A stretch of 64,000 bases of DNA from Psittacicella melopsittaci (GTDB lineage: Bacteria > Pseudomonadota > Gammaproteobacteria > Enterobacterales > Psittacicellaceae), in contig NZ_NRJH01000013.1 of assembly GCF_003585925.1 (NCBI RefSeq), positions 19,454-83,453 on the forward strand. Direction: 5' to 3'. The notes beneath the pieces are model-generated. The model ran no database searches. It saw nothing but the letters and a program-made list of their open reading frames with translations, and was not told the origin of the DNA. Below, one piece after another: positions 9,099 through 19,010 of this stretch (position 1 is its first letter; each line of letters starts with the position of its first letter). The position numbers were made by a program, and so were the translations under genes.

Positions 9099-9101
9099 TC
9101 T

Positions 9102-10049
9102 TTAGCTTTGCTTTAGTTGAGCTTTCTTTTTGTTTTGGCGATACAAGCGGAGATTATAGACATAAAGCACTAAGCCTCCCGCAAGAATAAGCAAATAACC
9201 TAAAAGCGAGAAAAAGTCAGGAATAAAAGCAAAGAACAGCCAGCCAAATAAACTTGACCAGAGTAAAGATAAGTATTGATAAACATTTACTTCTACTGCG
9301 GGAGCAAACTTCATGGCAAAAGAAAAAGTATACTGGGCGATTAAAGCAAATAAAGTAGCTATAGCCAAATATAAGTAAGCTAACCCCTTACCTTCCCAGC
9401 CTGAAAACTGACTTATGGCAGGATATAAAGCAAAAAGCACCGTAAATAAAGCCAATGAACTTTCAATAGTTAAAGGATGTTCTTTGCGTTCTACCTTGGT
9501 CAGGAGGTAACGGATGCATAAGTAGGAAATTGCCGCAAAAATCGCTTGTAAAATGCCAATGAAATAACTGCCTAACAGAGGATTAGCAAAGCTAGGTTTG
9601 ATAATTAATCCCGCTCCTAGCAAACTAATAAAAACTACAAATACTTGCACTTTATTAATGGCATCTGCTTTTAAGAAAAAAGCACCAATAAGAATAATAA
9701 ATACTGTAGCTAGTTTAGTGAGCATATCCGCGTCAGAAAGACTTAACTCATTTACCACGTAAATGTAACTTAAAATCCCTAAACAGCCCATTAAACAACG
9801 CAAGAGCATGAGTTTTACATTTCCTTGTTGGGCAAAGTAAGCTGGAAGCATATCTTGCTCTTTACTTTTTAGTTTACGTCGTAAAGCATAAATTAAACTA
9901 TAGGCAATAACTACACTAGCTACACCTCGAGCTAAGAGCTTGGTAAAAACTGAAATATCTGGGGGAATCAGCTTGTAAAACAAAGCCATTAAAGCACTAG
10001 CTAAAACGGAAATACAAACTAAAATAATCCCTTTACTAAGATCACTCAT
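9102..10049 (-). CDS. DMT-superfamily (EamA) inner-membrane transporter, paralogue 3
   Basis: This is a 315-residue integral membrane protein with about ten helices in two EamA repeats. It starts MSDLSKGIILVCISVLASAL and shares the APAVEVNVYQYLSLLWSSLFG block and KPSFANPLLGSYFIGILQAI with paralogue 2. The basic C-terminus (YRQNKKKAQLKQS) is expected in the cytosol. The substrate is unknown. As the first gene of the tandem on this strand it may lie nearest the ancestral promoter, but each copy has its own spacer and terminator-like hairpin, so they look separately transcribed. Confidence 0.86.
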   Translation of the reverse strand: MSDLSKGIILVCISVLASALMALFYKLIPPDISVFTKLLARGVASVVIAYSLIYALRRKLKSKEQDMLPAYFAQQGNVKLMLLRCLMGCLGILSYIYVVNELSLSDADMLTKLATVFIILIGAFFLKADAINKVQVFVVFISLLGAGLIIKPSFANPLLGSYFIGILQAIFAAISYLCIRYLLTKVERKEHPLTIESSLALFTVLFALYPAISQFSGWEGKGLAYLYLAIATLFALIAQYTFSFAMKFAPAVEVNVYQYLSLLWSSLFGWLFFAFIPDFFSLLGYLLILAGGLVLYVYNLRLYRQNKKKAQLKQS

Positions 10050-10099
10050 ATAAAAAATAGATAAACCTAACTGGGGGATAATATTATAGCATATCTAAC

Positions 10100-10130
10100 A
10101 AAAAAACCTCACAAGGTTATTTTGTGAGGT
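10100..10130 (-). terminator. Terminator overlapping the sirtuin stop codon
   Basis: Arms ACCTCACA / TGTGAGGT at the two ends of 10106-10130 are followed on the minus strand by seven T residues; the stop at 10117 is inside the loop. Confidence 0.8.
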
Positions 10131-10692
10131 CTGGATTTTCTGCTATTAATCTTTCTAATAAAGCAGGAAGCTGATGAGCCGCATCTTCTTGAATTTCATA
10201 AATGCGACAACCCATACGTTGAGCTATATGACGTAAGTCATTAGCTATAGCCGTATGATAAGAGCAACCTACGACAATAAAAATGTCATTGGCATCTAAG
10301 TTAGATACCCAATCAAAAGCCCGTTCATAATTAGGTGCAGGATCACCATAAAGCACAGGTTTATTATGCAGAGTACTTGCATGATCCATTTCATTATCTT
10401 CAGGTAAGCCACCATGTAATTCAAGTACTTTTTTAGATCCAGCTTTAGTATGTAAACCATCAATATTCATGGTAATTACAGGAATATTGTATTGAGCTAA
10501 AGCATAGTGAGCAGGATTAGGCTCGGCATTTGCCATGCCTGCTTTTAGTTCGGCAATAGTTTGGTTATATTCCTCAGGATGACGTTGAGCAAAACTGCGA
10601 TGTAAGCGATCGCGAATATCTGGACGCTCCATAAAGGTAGGAATATTAGATTGTTTACTGATTCCTGCCCCAGTAAAGGCGATAATTTTCAT
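10117..10692 (-). CDS. Compact Sir2-family NAD-dependent protein deacylase
   Basis: Sirtuins remove acyl groups from lysines using NAD+. The motifs GAGIS (residues 8-12), TMNIDGLHTKAG near 75, ELHG with the likely catalytic His near 93, VLYGDP near 113 and VVGCS near 138 define the family. The protein has only 191 residues, against about 240-280 in CobB types. The region between ELHG and LYGDP, where four zinc-binding cysteines normally sit, is shortened to about 20 residues with no Cys. The enzyme therefore probably lacks the zinc module. Activity is inferred from the intact NAD-binding and catalytic motifs and needs assay. Confidence 0.85.
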   Translation of the reverse strand: MKIIAFTGAGISKQSNIPTFMERPDIRDRLHRSFAQRHPEEYNQTIAELKAGMANAEPNPAHYALAQYNIPVITMNIDGLHTKAGSKKVLELHGGLPEDNEMDHASTLHNKPVLYGDPAPNYERAFDWVSNLDANDIFIVVGCSYHTAIANDLRHIAQRMGCRIYEIQEDAAHQLPALLERLIAENPDLTK

Positions 10693-10847
10693 AAGAAATT
10701 TCCCTAAAATCTTTTGCTAGAGGCTACTAGAAAAAAACCTCCAGTTTTTACCTTTCATTGTACTCCTTTTTTTCCCTAATTGGTATAGGGAAAAGCATAA
10801 TCTTATGCACTTGAAGGCAAATTTTAAGGCAAATGCAAATTCTTCCC

Positions 10848-10881
10848 AAAAAAAATACCTTCTTGTTAAAAAACAAGAAGG
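10848..10881 (-). terminator. Terminator for the old-yellow-enzyme gene
   Basis: Perfect 10-base arms CCTTCTTGTT / AACAAGAAGG (10858-10881) are followed on the minus strand by eight T residues. Confidence 0.85.
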
Positions 10882-10888
10882 CAAATAT

Positions 10889-11926
10889 TTATTTTAAACC
10901 ACGGATGTAGGTATTAATTGGTAAAGGAGCATTAGGTGCATCATGTAATTTATAAGCAGCATTAAGTACCCAGTTAGGGTTAGCAATTAAACCACGACCT
11001 ATATAAATTACTTGCGCATGCCCTGCACGTAATACATACTCGGCTAATTCTGGCGTATCTAAGAGACCAACAGCCCCTACAGGTAAACCTGCAGCTGCAA
11101 ACTTAGCAGCATGTAAAGCTTGGTAACCAGGGAAAATTTCTGGTGCTGTAGGGGTAATTCCGCCCGAAGAAATATCAAAGAAAACCACTCCGTCACGATG
11201 TGCCCAAGTTAAAACCTGTTGAATATCATCAAGGCTATTACCTGCTGGATCTACTTCATTGGCAGAAATACGTAAATGAATATCTAATTCCGTTTGTGCT
11301 TTAATTCCCGTAATAATGCGACGAAAAACTTCGTAGCGTTTTTCTAAACTACCACCAAATTCATCTGTACGGTGATTAGTTAAAGGAGAAATAAACTCAC
11401 TGAGTAAATAGCCATGTGCCCCATGAATTTCAATAAAATCAAAGCCTGCACTTTCAGCTCGTTTTGCAGCCGCAATAAAGTCGGCAATAAATTTTTCTAC
11501 TTGCTCAGCAGTTAAAGCCACTGGATCTTTATATTCAGGACTATCAGAGAATCTACCCACAGCCGAAGGAGCATAAACTGTTTCCCAACTTACGCCCTTG
11601 CGTCCCGAGTGCCCGAGTTGAATTCCAATTTTTGTATCATAACTATGCACTACTGCTGTTAAACCTGCTAAAGCACGTGCTTGTTCATCGTTCCATAAAC
11701 CTAAATCAAGGTTAGTAATTCCCCCTTGAGGTTGCACGCTCGTAGCCTCAACCACAATTGCTCCTACCCCACCTGCAGCTCGAGCTACATAGTGATCAAA
11801 GCGACGTTGGTCTAATAAACCTGTTCCAGGTTGACTAGAGTACATGCACATAGGTGACATGAAGACGCGATTTTTAAAAGTGTGTCTGCCAATTGTAACT
11901 GGAGACATTAGCATAGATTGAGCCAT
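10889..11926 (-). CDS. NADPH dehydrogenase of the old yellow enzyme family (YqjM/NamA-like)
   Basis: This is an FMN-dependent ene-reductase that uses NAD(P)H to reduce activated double bonds. It has 345 residues, typical of the YqjM class. The N-terminal FMSPMCMYSS carries the redox-tuning Cys of that class. The HGAHGYLLSEFISPLTNHRT block near 170 contains the substrate-binding His pair, and DEFGGS follows. The phosphate-binding end, GAVGLL near 285 and YIGRGLIANP near 310, is also clear. The physiological substrate is unknown; roles in quinone or nitro-compound detoxification are described for relatives. It is separated from neighbours by terminators and looks monocistronic. Confidence 0.9.
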   Translation of the reverse strand: MAQSMLMSPVTIGRHTFKNRVFMSPMCMYSSQPGTGLLDQRRFDHYVARAAGGVGAIVVEATSVQPQGGITNLDLGLWNDEQARALAGLTAVVHSYDTKIGIQLGHSGRKGVSWETVYAPSAVGRFSDSPEYKDPVALTAEQVEKFIADFIAAAKRAESAGFDFIEIHGAHGYLLSEFISPLTNHRTDEFGGSLEKRYEVFRRIITGIKAQTELDIHLRISANEVDPAGNSLDDIQQVLTWAHRDGVVFFDISSGGITPTAPEIFPGYQALHAAKFAAAGLPVGAVGLLDTPELAEYVLRAGHAQVIYIGRGLIANPNWVLNAAYKLHDAPNAPLPINTYIRGLK

Positions 11927-12106
11927 GTATCATTTCCTTTTTTTACATTAACTATGCTATATATTATACTCCTCTTTAGTAAAAAATTTGTGCTTAGGTT
12001 TTGTACCTTGAAAATAGTTGGGGAAAATATTTTTTCTTTACCTTACTCAGGCTAAAGAATTTAGTATTATTTTATTTAGTTTTTTTTATTTAGTTGAATT
12101 TAAGAC

Positions 12107-12136
12107 AAAAAAACCAGACGCATGCACGTCTGGTTT
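12107..12136 (-). terminator. Terminator for the 1936-residue GT25 gene
   Basis: Perfect arms AACCAGACG / CGTCTGGTT at 12113-12136 are followed on the minus strand by a run of seven T residues, 6 bases after the stop. Confidence 0.85.
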
Positions 12137-12141
12137 TTAAA

Positions 12142-15100
12142 TTATTTCCAAATGATTTTACGATTCGTAAAGCAGTAAATAGCTCCCATTTTTTGGTAAC
12201 CATGGAATAGAGAATCCATAGTATTCACACTATTATTATTGTGAGCTAAGGTTGGAATTGCTAGACGAATACGATCTGGCCAAATATTTAAGAAGTTAGC
12301 AAGGTCACTTGCTTGTGCCCCTACTTGATCTAATACTCCTTGTTGTACCGCACGGCAAATAGCACTTTTACGCACTAGGTAACATGCTGAAGAAATCGGA
12401 CGGTATAACGGGAACTCTACCAGTTGTGGTAAATCTGGAGTTGAGATATAACGCCATGAAGATAAGTTAATTACTTTGGCATTATGTAACTCGATTGGAT
12501 ATACCATATCTGAGTAGATTTTTGGATGTAAAAGAGTAATAGCATCTATAGGTTCATTAGTTGCTTGCTGTAAAATCCGCGTTAAGCGTACTTGCCAATC
12601 TGGACTAAAGACTATGTCATCTTCACAAATAAGAACAAAGTCGTTTTGGTCGATTGACTCATCATAAAGAGCACTTAGTAACGCTTTACGGTGAGCTAGA
12701 GCAGCCCCTATTTCCCTTGGCGTTGCTGGACGGCGGTTAAATAAGATGAACTTGTCTTGAGCAAAGTTATCATCAATAACCTTTTCACTTAATTCATCGC
12801 CACGTACCCCTTCAATACGCTGTACCGAAGCTACAATTGAGGTTTTTAGTTGACTAAACATACCTTCCCAACGGTAAAATTGCGTATCTAAGTTAAGTAC
12901 TTTAACTTTAAGCTGTTGTAAAGTTTGCGGAGTATTACGGTTATTGGTAATTATCCCTACATCAGCAGCTTGTTGTTCGAGGCGTGGGTAAGCCGCAAAC
13001 ACCGAAGATTTAACCAGATTATCTAACTCTCTTAACTCTTGGAGTTCGATTTCTTTAATCGACATTCCACGTAAACGAGCATTATCTCGATCTAAGCGTT
13101 TTAAGTAATTTTCATAGTCGCTCGAAGGACTAATTTTAACGCCAAGATCAAAGTTAACCGTAAGTTTATTTGCTCCTTTACCGCGTTTGCCAGAAATAAA
13201 GGCTTCGTTATTGGCTAGTTTACGTTCAACGTAGCGTTGAGCACGACGAATTAACGAACGTCCACCAAAGGCAGCTTTTACTCCACTAATGATTTCTTCT
13301 TTCGAAGCACTAACTAGAGCTACCCCCAGATTACCTGTACCTGTAAAACCAAAGGCTTGAGCAATAGTTGCTTTACCACTCGCTTTGCCTGCACCAAAGT
13401 CATCTTGTCCTCCTACTGGATCAAAGCTTTTAACTTTAGCTTTAGCTGGAGATCCTGAAGCAAAGTCACCTTCAAAGCCAGCTTTACTTGGATTAGCATC
13501 AAAGCTTAAAGTTTTAACGGCAACAGCTTTAAACTCCACCGCTTTAACTTCTTTTGCTTCTTTAACCTGAGCAACTTCTTTGCCTTTACCTTTAGTTTCT
13601 TTGCTTGGGAGTTTTTCCTGTTCGTCGTCATCATCGGAGAATAAACCAAATTTCCACCAAGCTCCTTTAGATTTACGTGGTTGTTGTGCTACCACCTCTT
13701 CTAAAAGTTTTTGGCTAGCTTGATGATCTTCGCCTTCTTGGTCATCACGATAGTAAGAAGTAGTTTCTACTTGACGATAACTAGTATGCTCCTCATCTCT
13801 CCCAAAGTCAGTATCTAAGAAACCAGTGGTTGTAGTTAAACCCTTTCTTTCCTCATCACTGTCTTCGAAAAAGCTTGGCAGCATGCTCACACCTGTCTCT
13901 GGAGTATTAGCCACTTCGTTAACATTTAAATGATAAGCTTCAGCTTGTAATACTTTTGCAGGAGTATAACTCGATTTTTTGTGATAAGTAAGAGCAATTT
14001 TTGCAACATAATCATCTTGAGTAATTGGTAATTGCGAAATACTTTGCATACCAAAATTATGCTCATGTGCCCAAGAAAGTAAGTCAGATACGCTTGGAGT
14101 TTGGTATTGTTGGTTAAATACTTGTACTTGTTCCACTACCTGTTCGAGCGGAAGTTGGCGTACTGGACTTTGAGCTAAGAAAGCTATGCGTTGGTTAGCA
14201 GCTACAAGTTGGAGAATTTTACCGATATGCCAATCTGGCTCTTGCCAAATAGCCGCACTTTGACGGATAAGTCCTTTACTGATTACCCAAGTTTGCGGAA
14301 TATTGTTAAAGGCAAGACTCTCGTTCCCCATTTGTAAATCTAGAGTACGTTGTTGTGGAATAGCTGCCACTGAGTCAAGAATAACTATATCCTCACGAAT
14401 CTCTTGATGAGCTTGATAGTAAACTAATACTCGCATTAAGAGATCTTGGTTTACCTTATCTAGTTGCGGACGCACGCGATTGAGGTACTCTTGGTGCAGA
14501 GCTAAATTAACTTCAGGATAACGATAACCTGTAGCTAAGAAGTTATAACGCGTACTCCAAGGTTCAATAGCTTGTTGTAAAGCCAATAAGTATTGGAACT
14601 CTTGGTTAGCTCTATCTAACTCACCTTCAATTAGGTTTTGTAAGGCAGTTACTTTACTTACAAACGCAGGTACTGGGTCTGTTTGTACCGGAACCAGAAT
14701 TTGAGCATGGTAAGGACGGGTTAAACCTGCTAAAGGACTAAAGGTGTTATAGCCCATGAAGTTTAACTCATTACCAGTTAAGCCCGACTCTGTTAAGAAC
14801 TGGAGTAAGCGATTAGAATCACGAGGCGTAGTGTCATAGTGATACTCTTGCGCTAAAAGGTTACGGTTAAGGAGTTTAACTCTTTCGCTAATTGGCGTAG
14901 TATAAAGTTTAGCGTAATCTAACCAAATACTTAAAGAATCATATTGAATATCTTCTTCAATAATTGCCCCGTCCACTTTTTGGTGTTCGATAGCATGATA
15001 AGGCGCCACATGATAGTATTTAGCAAAGAGGTAAAGTAAACGTATACCTGGTAGTACTTCAGGAGCAGCATAGTATAAACGTTGTCCTACAGTTACCACA

Positions 15101-17952
15101 CGATAGCCCAGTTCGAGAGCTTTTTGGCGTTCTTCTTTAATGCGTTCGAGTTCTGCCTGATCAATTTTTGGAGCTTTAATCAGTTGATATGGAAACGGAC
15201 CATATTTGCGATTGGTAGTTTCAAAAACATGGGAAAGATAACTTTCTACTTTAGCCGAAGCTGGAGTAATAAAGTGTTTCATCCCCAGTTCTTGAGCCAT
15301 TTCCACATATCTTTCCATTGGCATACTAGCAAAATCAGCTTCGCTATAAACCTTGTCTTTTTCGAGTTCGCCAGTTAACACTTGCATATTTTGTTTGGCT
15401 TGATATGCCGTGCGAATTACCTCATGTTGCGAAGCTTTTAACTCTTCCCAGAGGTCGGCTGGAACAAAGGCAAATTTTTCGAACTGAATGCTAGGAGACT
15501 GATTATTTTCTTTTTGCACTCGTAAAAAGTGCTGTAATTGCTCACGTTCAAGTAAAGTTAACTGGTTCGTTTGGTTCAGTAACTTAATTAAAGTTGCTTG
15601 CGGTTTACCACTCGCTTGTCCAGGAATTACAACCTTAGTACTTGGATATAAGCCAGTCAGAGCATAAGGTTTAGTTACAAAACTCGGCAGGGAGAAAAAG
15701 CTTGCCGTTGCTACTTGAGGATAGCTTACTCTATTTCTATCCCAAGCAGGAATACGAGATTTATTAACTAATTTAAATAAGAAGTTATTAGTATAACCGT
15801 CAGCCAGAATTAATGGCACATTAGATTCAATTCCCGTAATGTGCTGTTTAATTGACTCAGGTTTTACGTGTTGCTCGAGAACCTGTCCTAAGTAGGCGGT
15901 TTCAGCCATACTATTATCAACCGTTGCCGCTAAACGTTTTTTATCACGTGCTTTTTCTTTGGCATCTTGTTGTTTAATCAGGTCAAGAAGCGATAATTCT
16001 TCATTATGCTCGTAGTCTTTTACACTAATTTCTTCTCTTTGGCTTTCCACATGCGCATGAACTTTATCAGCTTCACGGTCTTTTTGATGAAGCTGTTCAA
16101 TAGCCTTTTCAATTTTGGCATTTAAATCTTGCCCATGTTGCATGCGGTCTAATTGACGACGGTTTTTTCGACTGAGACGATTAGTATGCTCGCCTGTTGC
16201 CGTTACTGCCGTATTAGCAAACGAAGAAACCTTAGTAATTTGTTCTTCACTTAAAACTTCATAATCTAACGGCGTACGGAAAGCACGTTCTGCTTGCCCA
16301 CGCGTTAAGAAGTTATTAATGGTATTAAAGGCTTCGGCTGGTAAATGTTGGTGCGTATTGGTAATAAAGATGTAATCATCTTCTTTTAAAACATTATTTG
16401 CCAGCACTCGCTTGAAAAGCTCTTTAACACTAAAAGTTAACTCTAGTACCTCAGGTCCTAAACGACGATATGAGTCCTCAAAGTTATCATCACGGTACTC
16501 TAAGTTAAAGTCACGTAAGGTAGTAAGAGGACGTAATACCCAGTTAATGTTTTGTGGGGTATTAACTAAAAAGCGTTTGAGTGAGTTATTTTGTTTAACT
16601 TCGTAAAAACTTACATAAAAAGCTGGACGCTTATTGTAAATAAAGATCTGTTGGGAGTAATTTAAAATTGGTCGGTTAAAACCAATAATGTTTGGATTAA
16701 CTTTAGCAATTAACGGGAACGAAGCCGACATTGCTTGGAGCATATCCCAGCTTAATAGAGTTTTTAATTTTGCCCATGCTCTATTAAAACTGTCATTTTC
16801 TGAGAAAATCTCTCCCTTAGTTTTAGAATTTTGTTGACTAAACTGAATTGCTTTTTGCACATTAAGTGCCTGTGCCTCTGCTTGTTCAGCAAAGTCACTG
16901 TCATTGAATTTTCTTGGGGTGTACTCTGGATCTAAAGCATGCAGAGAACGTAAATTAAGAATATAGCCAGTTGCTCCTCGTCCTTTCGGGTTAGTCTCAC
17001 CCAGACGACCGTGCATAAACATAAAGTTTAAGCCAAAGTTTTGTGGATCTTTTTGGCTTTGTTCGTTCCACGCCTCAAAAGTTTTTTGCTCAAATGGGGT
17101 TACTTTTTCCAGACGACGCCCATTGAAGTGGAACATAAGTTGCTCTTCAACATTAAGACCTAGACTATTTTTAATATAATCTAGCTCCATAAAGCTACGA
17201 CTATCACGTTGGAAATAACCCATGTTAATTAAGCCGTAGTTAAAACCTTTACTACGAGCATAGGTTATAGCCGCATCAACTTTGATTTTCCAATCGGTAG
17301 CTAAACTTACAGTTGGCTCGACAATGGTCGCATGCTCATAGATCTCAGCTTGACCATAAGCTAAGAGCTGTAAGTTAAGTTGGGTTAAACGATAGAGACC
17401 ATCAAGGGCACTAATAGTTTTAGCGCGTTCATTTGGTACTTGTTTACTTAAATAGTCTTCAAGTTCTTGGCGTACACTTGAAGAAAGTAAGTTTAAAACT
17501 GCAGGGTGAACGGTCGCATTACGGTCAAATTTATCAAACCCTAAAATTTTGTTGAGCAGGTTTAACCCCATTTTTGGGGTAGTTAAAATAAGTTGGAACA
17601 TCGGAAGTTTTCGTAAATCAACAACTTGAATACGATATAAATCCGGATTAGTTAAGACAGGAATAGGGGTTGAAGCGTCTGCTAAGTATTGTGCAAAGTT
17701 TTTGCGCAGAGCATCAACATTTATTATTTCCGCAGGATCTTTACCTAGTAAAGAATCAAACTCTTTTGAAGTTGAACGCGCTTCTGCATCAGGTGGTGCA
17801 TAAGCCAACTCACTCAAGTCTTGGTGCGGATTAAGACGCGTATAACGCTCCTTAGTATCGAGAAGCTTTTGGGCATTAATTAAGTAGGAAATTATTTGCG
17901 AAAAGCCCACGAAACTAAGCTGGAGACTTTGATTTAAGTATGGATATTCCAT
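12142..17952 (-). CDS. Giant multi-module protein with C-terminal GT25 glycosyltransferase domain
   Basis: This is a 1936-residue cytosolic-looking protein with no signal peptide or membrane helix. Its last 260 residues are a GT25-type domain like those of lipooligosaccharide glycosyltransferases. The domain has VKVLNLD near 1681, REIGAALAH near 1747 (family form GEIGCxLSH) and DFVLICEDD with the acidic triad at 1777-1779, then a C-terminal ASDLANF in place of the usual WVADD. Upstream are at least two degenerate copies of the same strand-acid-strand element: DDYIFITNTH at 525-534 and EDIVILDS near 1187, both without the EDD triad. Residues about 1320-1560 are low-complexity Lys/Glu/Ala-rich and look like a flexible linker. 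It is related in build to the four-gene cluster at 34.7-48.6 kb. The transferred sugar is unknown. Confidence 0.75.
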   Translation of the reverse strand: MEYPYLNQSLQLSFVGFSQIISYLINAQKLLDTKERYTRLNPHQDLSELAYAPPDAEARSTSKEFDSLLGKDPAEIINVDALRKNFAQYLADASTPIPVLTNPDLYRIQVVDLRKLPMFQLILTTPKMGLNLLNKILGFDKFDRNATVHPAVLNLLSSSVRQELEDYLSKQVPNERAKTISALDGLYRLTQLNLQLLAYGQAEIYEHATIVEPTVSLATDWKIKVDAAITYARSKGFNYGLINMGYFQRDSRSFMELDYIKNSLGLNVEEQLMFHFNGRRLEKVTPFEQKTFEAWNEQSQKDPQNFGLNFMFMHGRLGETNPKGRGATGYILNLRSLHALDPEYTPRKFNDSDFAEQAEAQALNVQKAIQFSQQNSKTKGEIFSENDSFNRAWAKLKTLLSWDMLQAMSASFPLIAKVNPNIIGFNRPILNYSQQIFIYNKRPAFYVSFYEVKQNNSLKRFLVNTPQNINWVLRPLTTLRDFNLEYRDDNFEDSYRRLGPEVLELTFSVKELFKRVLANNVLKEDDYIFITNTHQHLPAEAFNTINNFLTRGQAERAFRTPLDYEVLSEEQITKVSSFANTAVTATGEHTNRLSRKNRRQLDRMQHGQDLNAKIEKAIEQLHQKDREADKVHAHVESQREEISVKDYEHNEELSLLDLIKQQDAKEKARDKKRLAATVDNSMAETAYLGQVLEQHVKPESIKQHITGIESNVPLILADGYTNNFLFKLVNKSRIPAWDRNRVSYPQVATASFFSLPSFVTKPYALTGLYPSTKVVIPGQASGKPQATLIKLLNQTNQLTLLEREQLQHFLRVQKENNQSPSIQFEKFAFVPADLWEELKASQHEVIRTAYQAKQNMQVLTGELEKDKVYSEADFASMPMERYVEMAQELGMKHFITPASAKVESYLSHVFETTNRKYGPFPYQLIKAPKIDQAELERIKEERQKALELGYRVVTVGQRLYYAAPEVLPGIRLLYLFAKYYHVAPYHAIEHQKVDGAIIEEDIQYDSLSIWLDYAKLYTTPISERVKLLNRNLLAQEYHYDTTPRDSNRLLQFLTESGLTGNELNFMGYNTFSPLAGLTRPYHAQILVPVQTDPVPAFVSKVTALQNLIEGELDRANQEFQYLLALQQAIEPWSTRYNFLATGYRYPEVNLALHQEYLNRVRPQLDKVNQDLLMRVLVYYQAHQEIREDIVILDSVAAIPQQRTLDLQMGNESLAFNNIPQTWVISKGLIRQSAAIWQEPDWHIGKILQLVAANQRIAFLAQSPVRQLPLEQVVEQVQVFNQQYQTPSVSDLLSWAHEHNFGMQSISQLPITQDDYVAKIALTYHKKSSYTPAKVLQAEAYHLNVNEVANTPETGVSMLPSFFEDSDEERKGLTTTTGFLDTDFGRDEEHTSYRQVETTSYYRDDQEGEDHQASQKLLEEVVAQQPRKSKGAWWKFGLFSDDDDEQEKLPSKETKGKGKEVAQVKEAKEVKAVEFKAVAVKTLSFDANPSKAGFEGDFASGSPAKAKVKSFDPVGGQDDFGAGKASGKATIAQAFGFTGTGNLGVALVSASKEEIISGVKAAFGGRSLIRRAQRYVERKLANNEAFISGKRGKGANKLTVNFDLGVKISPSSDYENYLKRLDRDNARLRGMSIKEIELQELRELDNLVKSSVFAAYPRLEQQAADVGIITNNRNTPQTLQQLKVKVLNLDTQFYRWEGMFSQLKTSIVASVQRIEGVRGDELSEKVIDDNFAQDKFILFNRRPATPREIGAALAHRKALLSALYDESIDQNDFVLICEDDIVFSPDWQVRLTRILQQATNEPIDAITLLHPKIYSDMVYPIELHNAKVINLSSWRYISTPDLPQLVEFPLYRPISSACYLVRKSAICRAVQQGVLDQVGAQASDLANFLNIWPDRIRLAIPTLAHNNNSVNTMDSLFHGYQKMGAIYCFTNRKIIWK

Positions 17953-18246
17953 AATAATATTCGGGCAATTATATTATTTATACTATTTTTCTTAGTCTTG
18001 TTGTAAAACTAAGTAAAAAGAGCCTAAGGCATTATCTTTTATTATAAAGTAAATGCCCCATTTGTGCCTAAGATAGTTAAATAAAAAAGTCAAGAATGCT
18101 TAAATAGCTTTATACCTTGCTAATTAATAAGTATTAAAAAGCAAAGTTAAAGCTAGAGGTAAATTAATACTTAAGTTATTTACTCAAGTATATTAATAAA
18201 ACTCCTTTATTTATTAGACGTGTTTATAAAGAAAAAGTTTTATTAT

Positions 18247-18951
18247 CTACTCGGGGTTCTCTTGAAATTCGGGAATTAAATAGTCTTGGCTAAAATCAGC
18301 TGGAGACTCAAACTCTAACCATTGCCCCGTTTGCGGATGAGCAAAACCTAAATGCCCTGCATGCAGGCAAAGTCTAAAGTAAGGAGCTGACTTATAGTAC
18401 TGATCGTAAAACTTATCCCCCACAATGGCATGCCCTAAGCTTTGCATATGCACGCGCAATTGATGGGAGCGACCTGTATGAGGCGTTAGCTTTACTAGAG
18501 TTAAGTTTAAATAAGGATCACGTTGTAAAACCGTGCACTCGGTTAAAGAGTACTTACCTGTGTCCGTGTAATCTATGCGTTGACGCGGACGTAGAGGCCA
18601 GTCACAACCTAGAGGGCGTTCAATATACTGGTGCTCTTTAGCAACCAAACCTCTTACTATGGCATAATAGGCTTTACTAGTTTTACGTTCCCGAAATTGC
18701 TTTTTGAGTTCGGAATCAGCAAGCTTAGATACAGCAAGGACAAGAATTCCCGAAGTTGCCATATCTAAACGGTGGACTGCCTCGACAAACTCATACTTTT
18801 GTTGTAGACGGGTAACCACACTATCTTGTAAACGCTCATCGACCCCAGGAACTGATAACAAGCCATAAGGCTTGTTAACTACCACTAGATGCTCATCGGC
18901 ATAAAGAATTTCCATGGGTACATGAGCAGTATTGTATGCTTGTAAAGTCAT
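18247..18951 (-). CDS. rluA: Pseudouridine synthase RluA (23S rRNA U746 / tRNA U32)
   Basis: RluA isomerises U746 of 23S rRNA and U32 of some tRNAs. The catalytic Asp is Asp63 in HRLDMATSG. Around it are NKPYGLLSVPG near 27, KQFRERKTSKAYYA near 105, CDWPLRPRQ near 135 and TGRSHQLRVHM near 180. At 234 residues the length and the CDWPxRP block fit RluA rather than RluC or RluD, which also carry an N-terminal S4 domain absent here. It diverges from lpxK with 59 bases between the starts, so the two promoters must share that spacer. No clear terminator follows. Confidence 0.92.
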   Translation of the reverse strand: MTLQAYNTAHVPMEILYADEHLVVVNKPYGLLSVPGVDERLQDSVVTRLQQKYEFVEAVHRLDMATSGILVLAVSKLADSELKKQFRERKTSKAYYAIVRGLVAKEHQYIERPLGCDWPLRPRQRIDYTDTGKYSLTECTVLQRDPYLNLTLVKLTPHTGRSHQLRVHMQSLGHAIVGDKFYDQYYKSAPYFRLCLHAGHLGFAHPQTGQWLEFESPADFSQDYLIPEFQENPE

Positions 18952-19010
18952 AAACCTTGTATAATATATAGAGAATTTCTTTTTATCTTTATTATATCAT
19001 TTTAACCTCT

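Larger units (their letters stand above)
8545..9101. other. Intergenic stretch with two kinds of short repeat
   Basis: This gap of 557 bases between two DMT genes has no convincing ORF. It holds two identical 17-base copies of GGTTGGTTAATTATTTT (8868-8884 and 8896-8912), a terminator hairpin near 8947-8965, and a degenerate tandem repeat from about 8975 to 9098. Confidence 0.7.

Noticed and set aside
13385..13570. 61-codon ORF opposite the linker of the 1936-residue protein
   Set aside because: It is antisense to a low-complexity coding stretch and has no start signals; a shadow frame.
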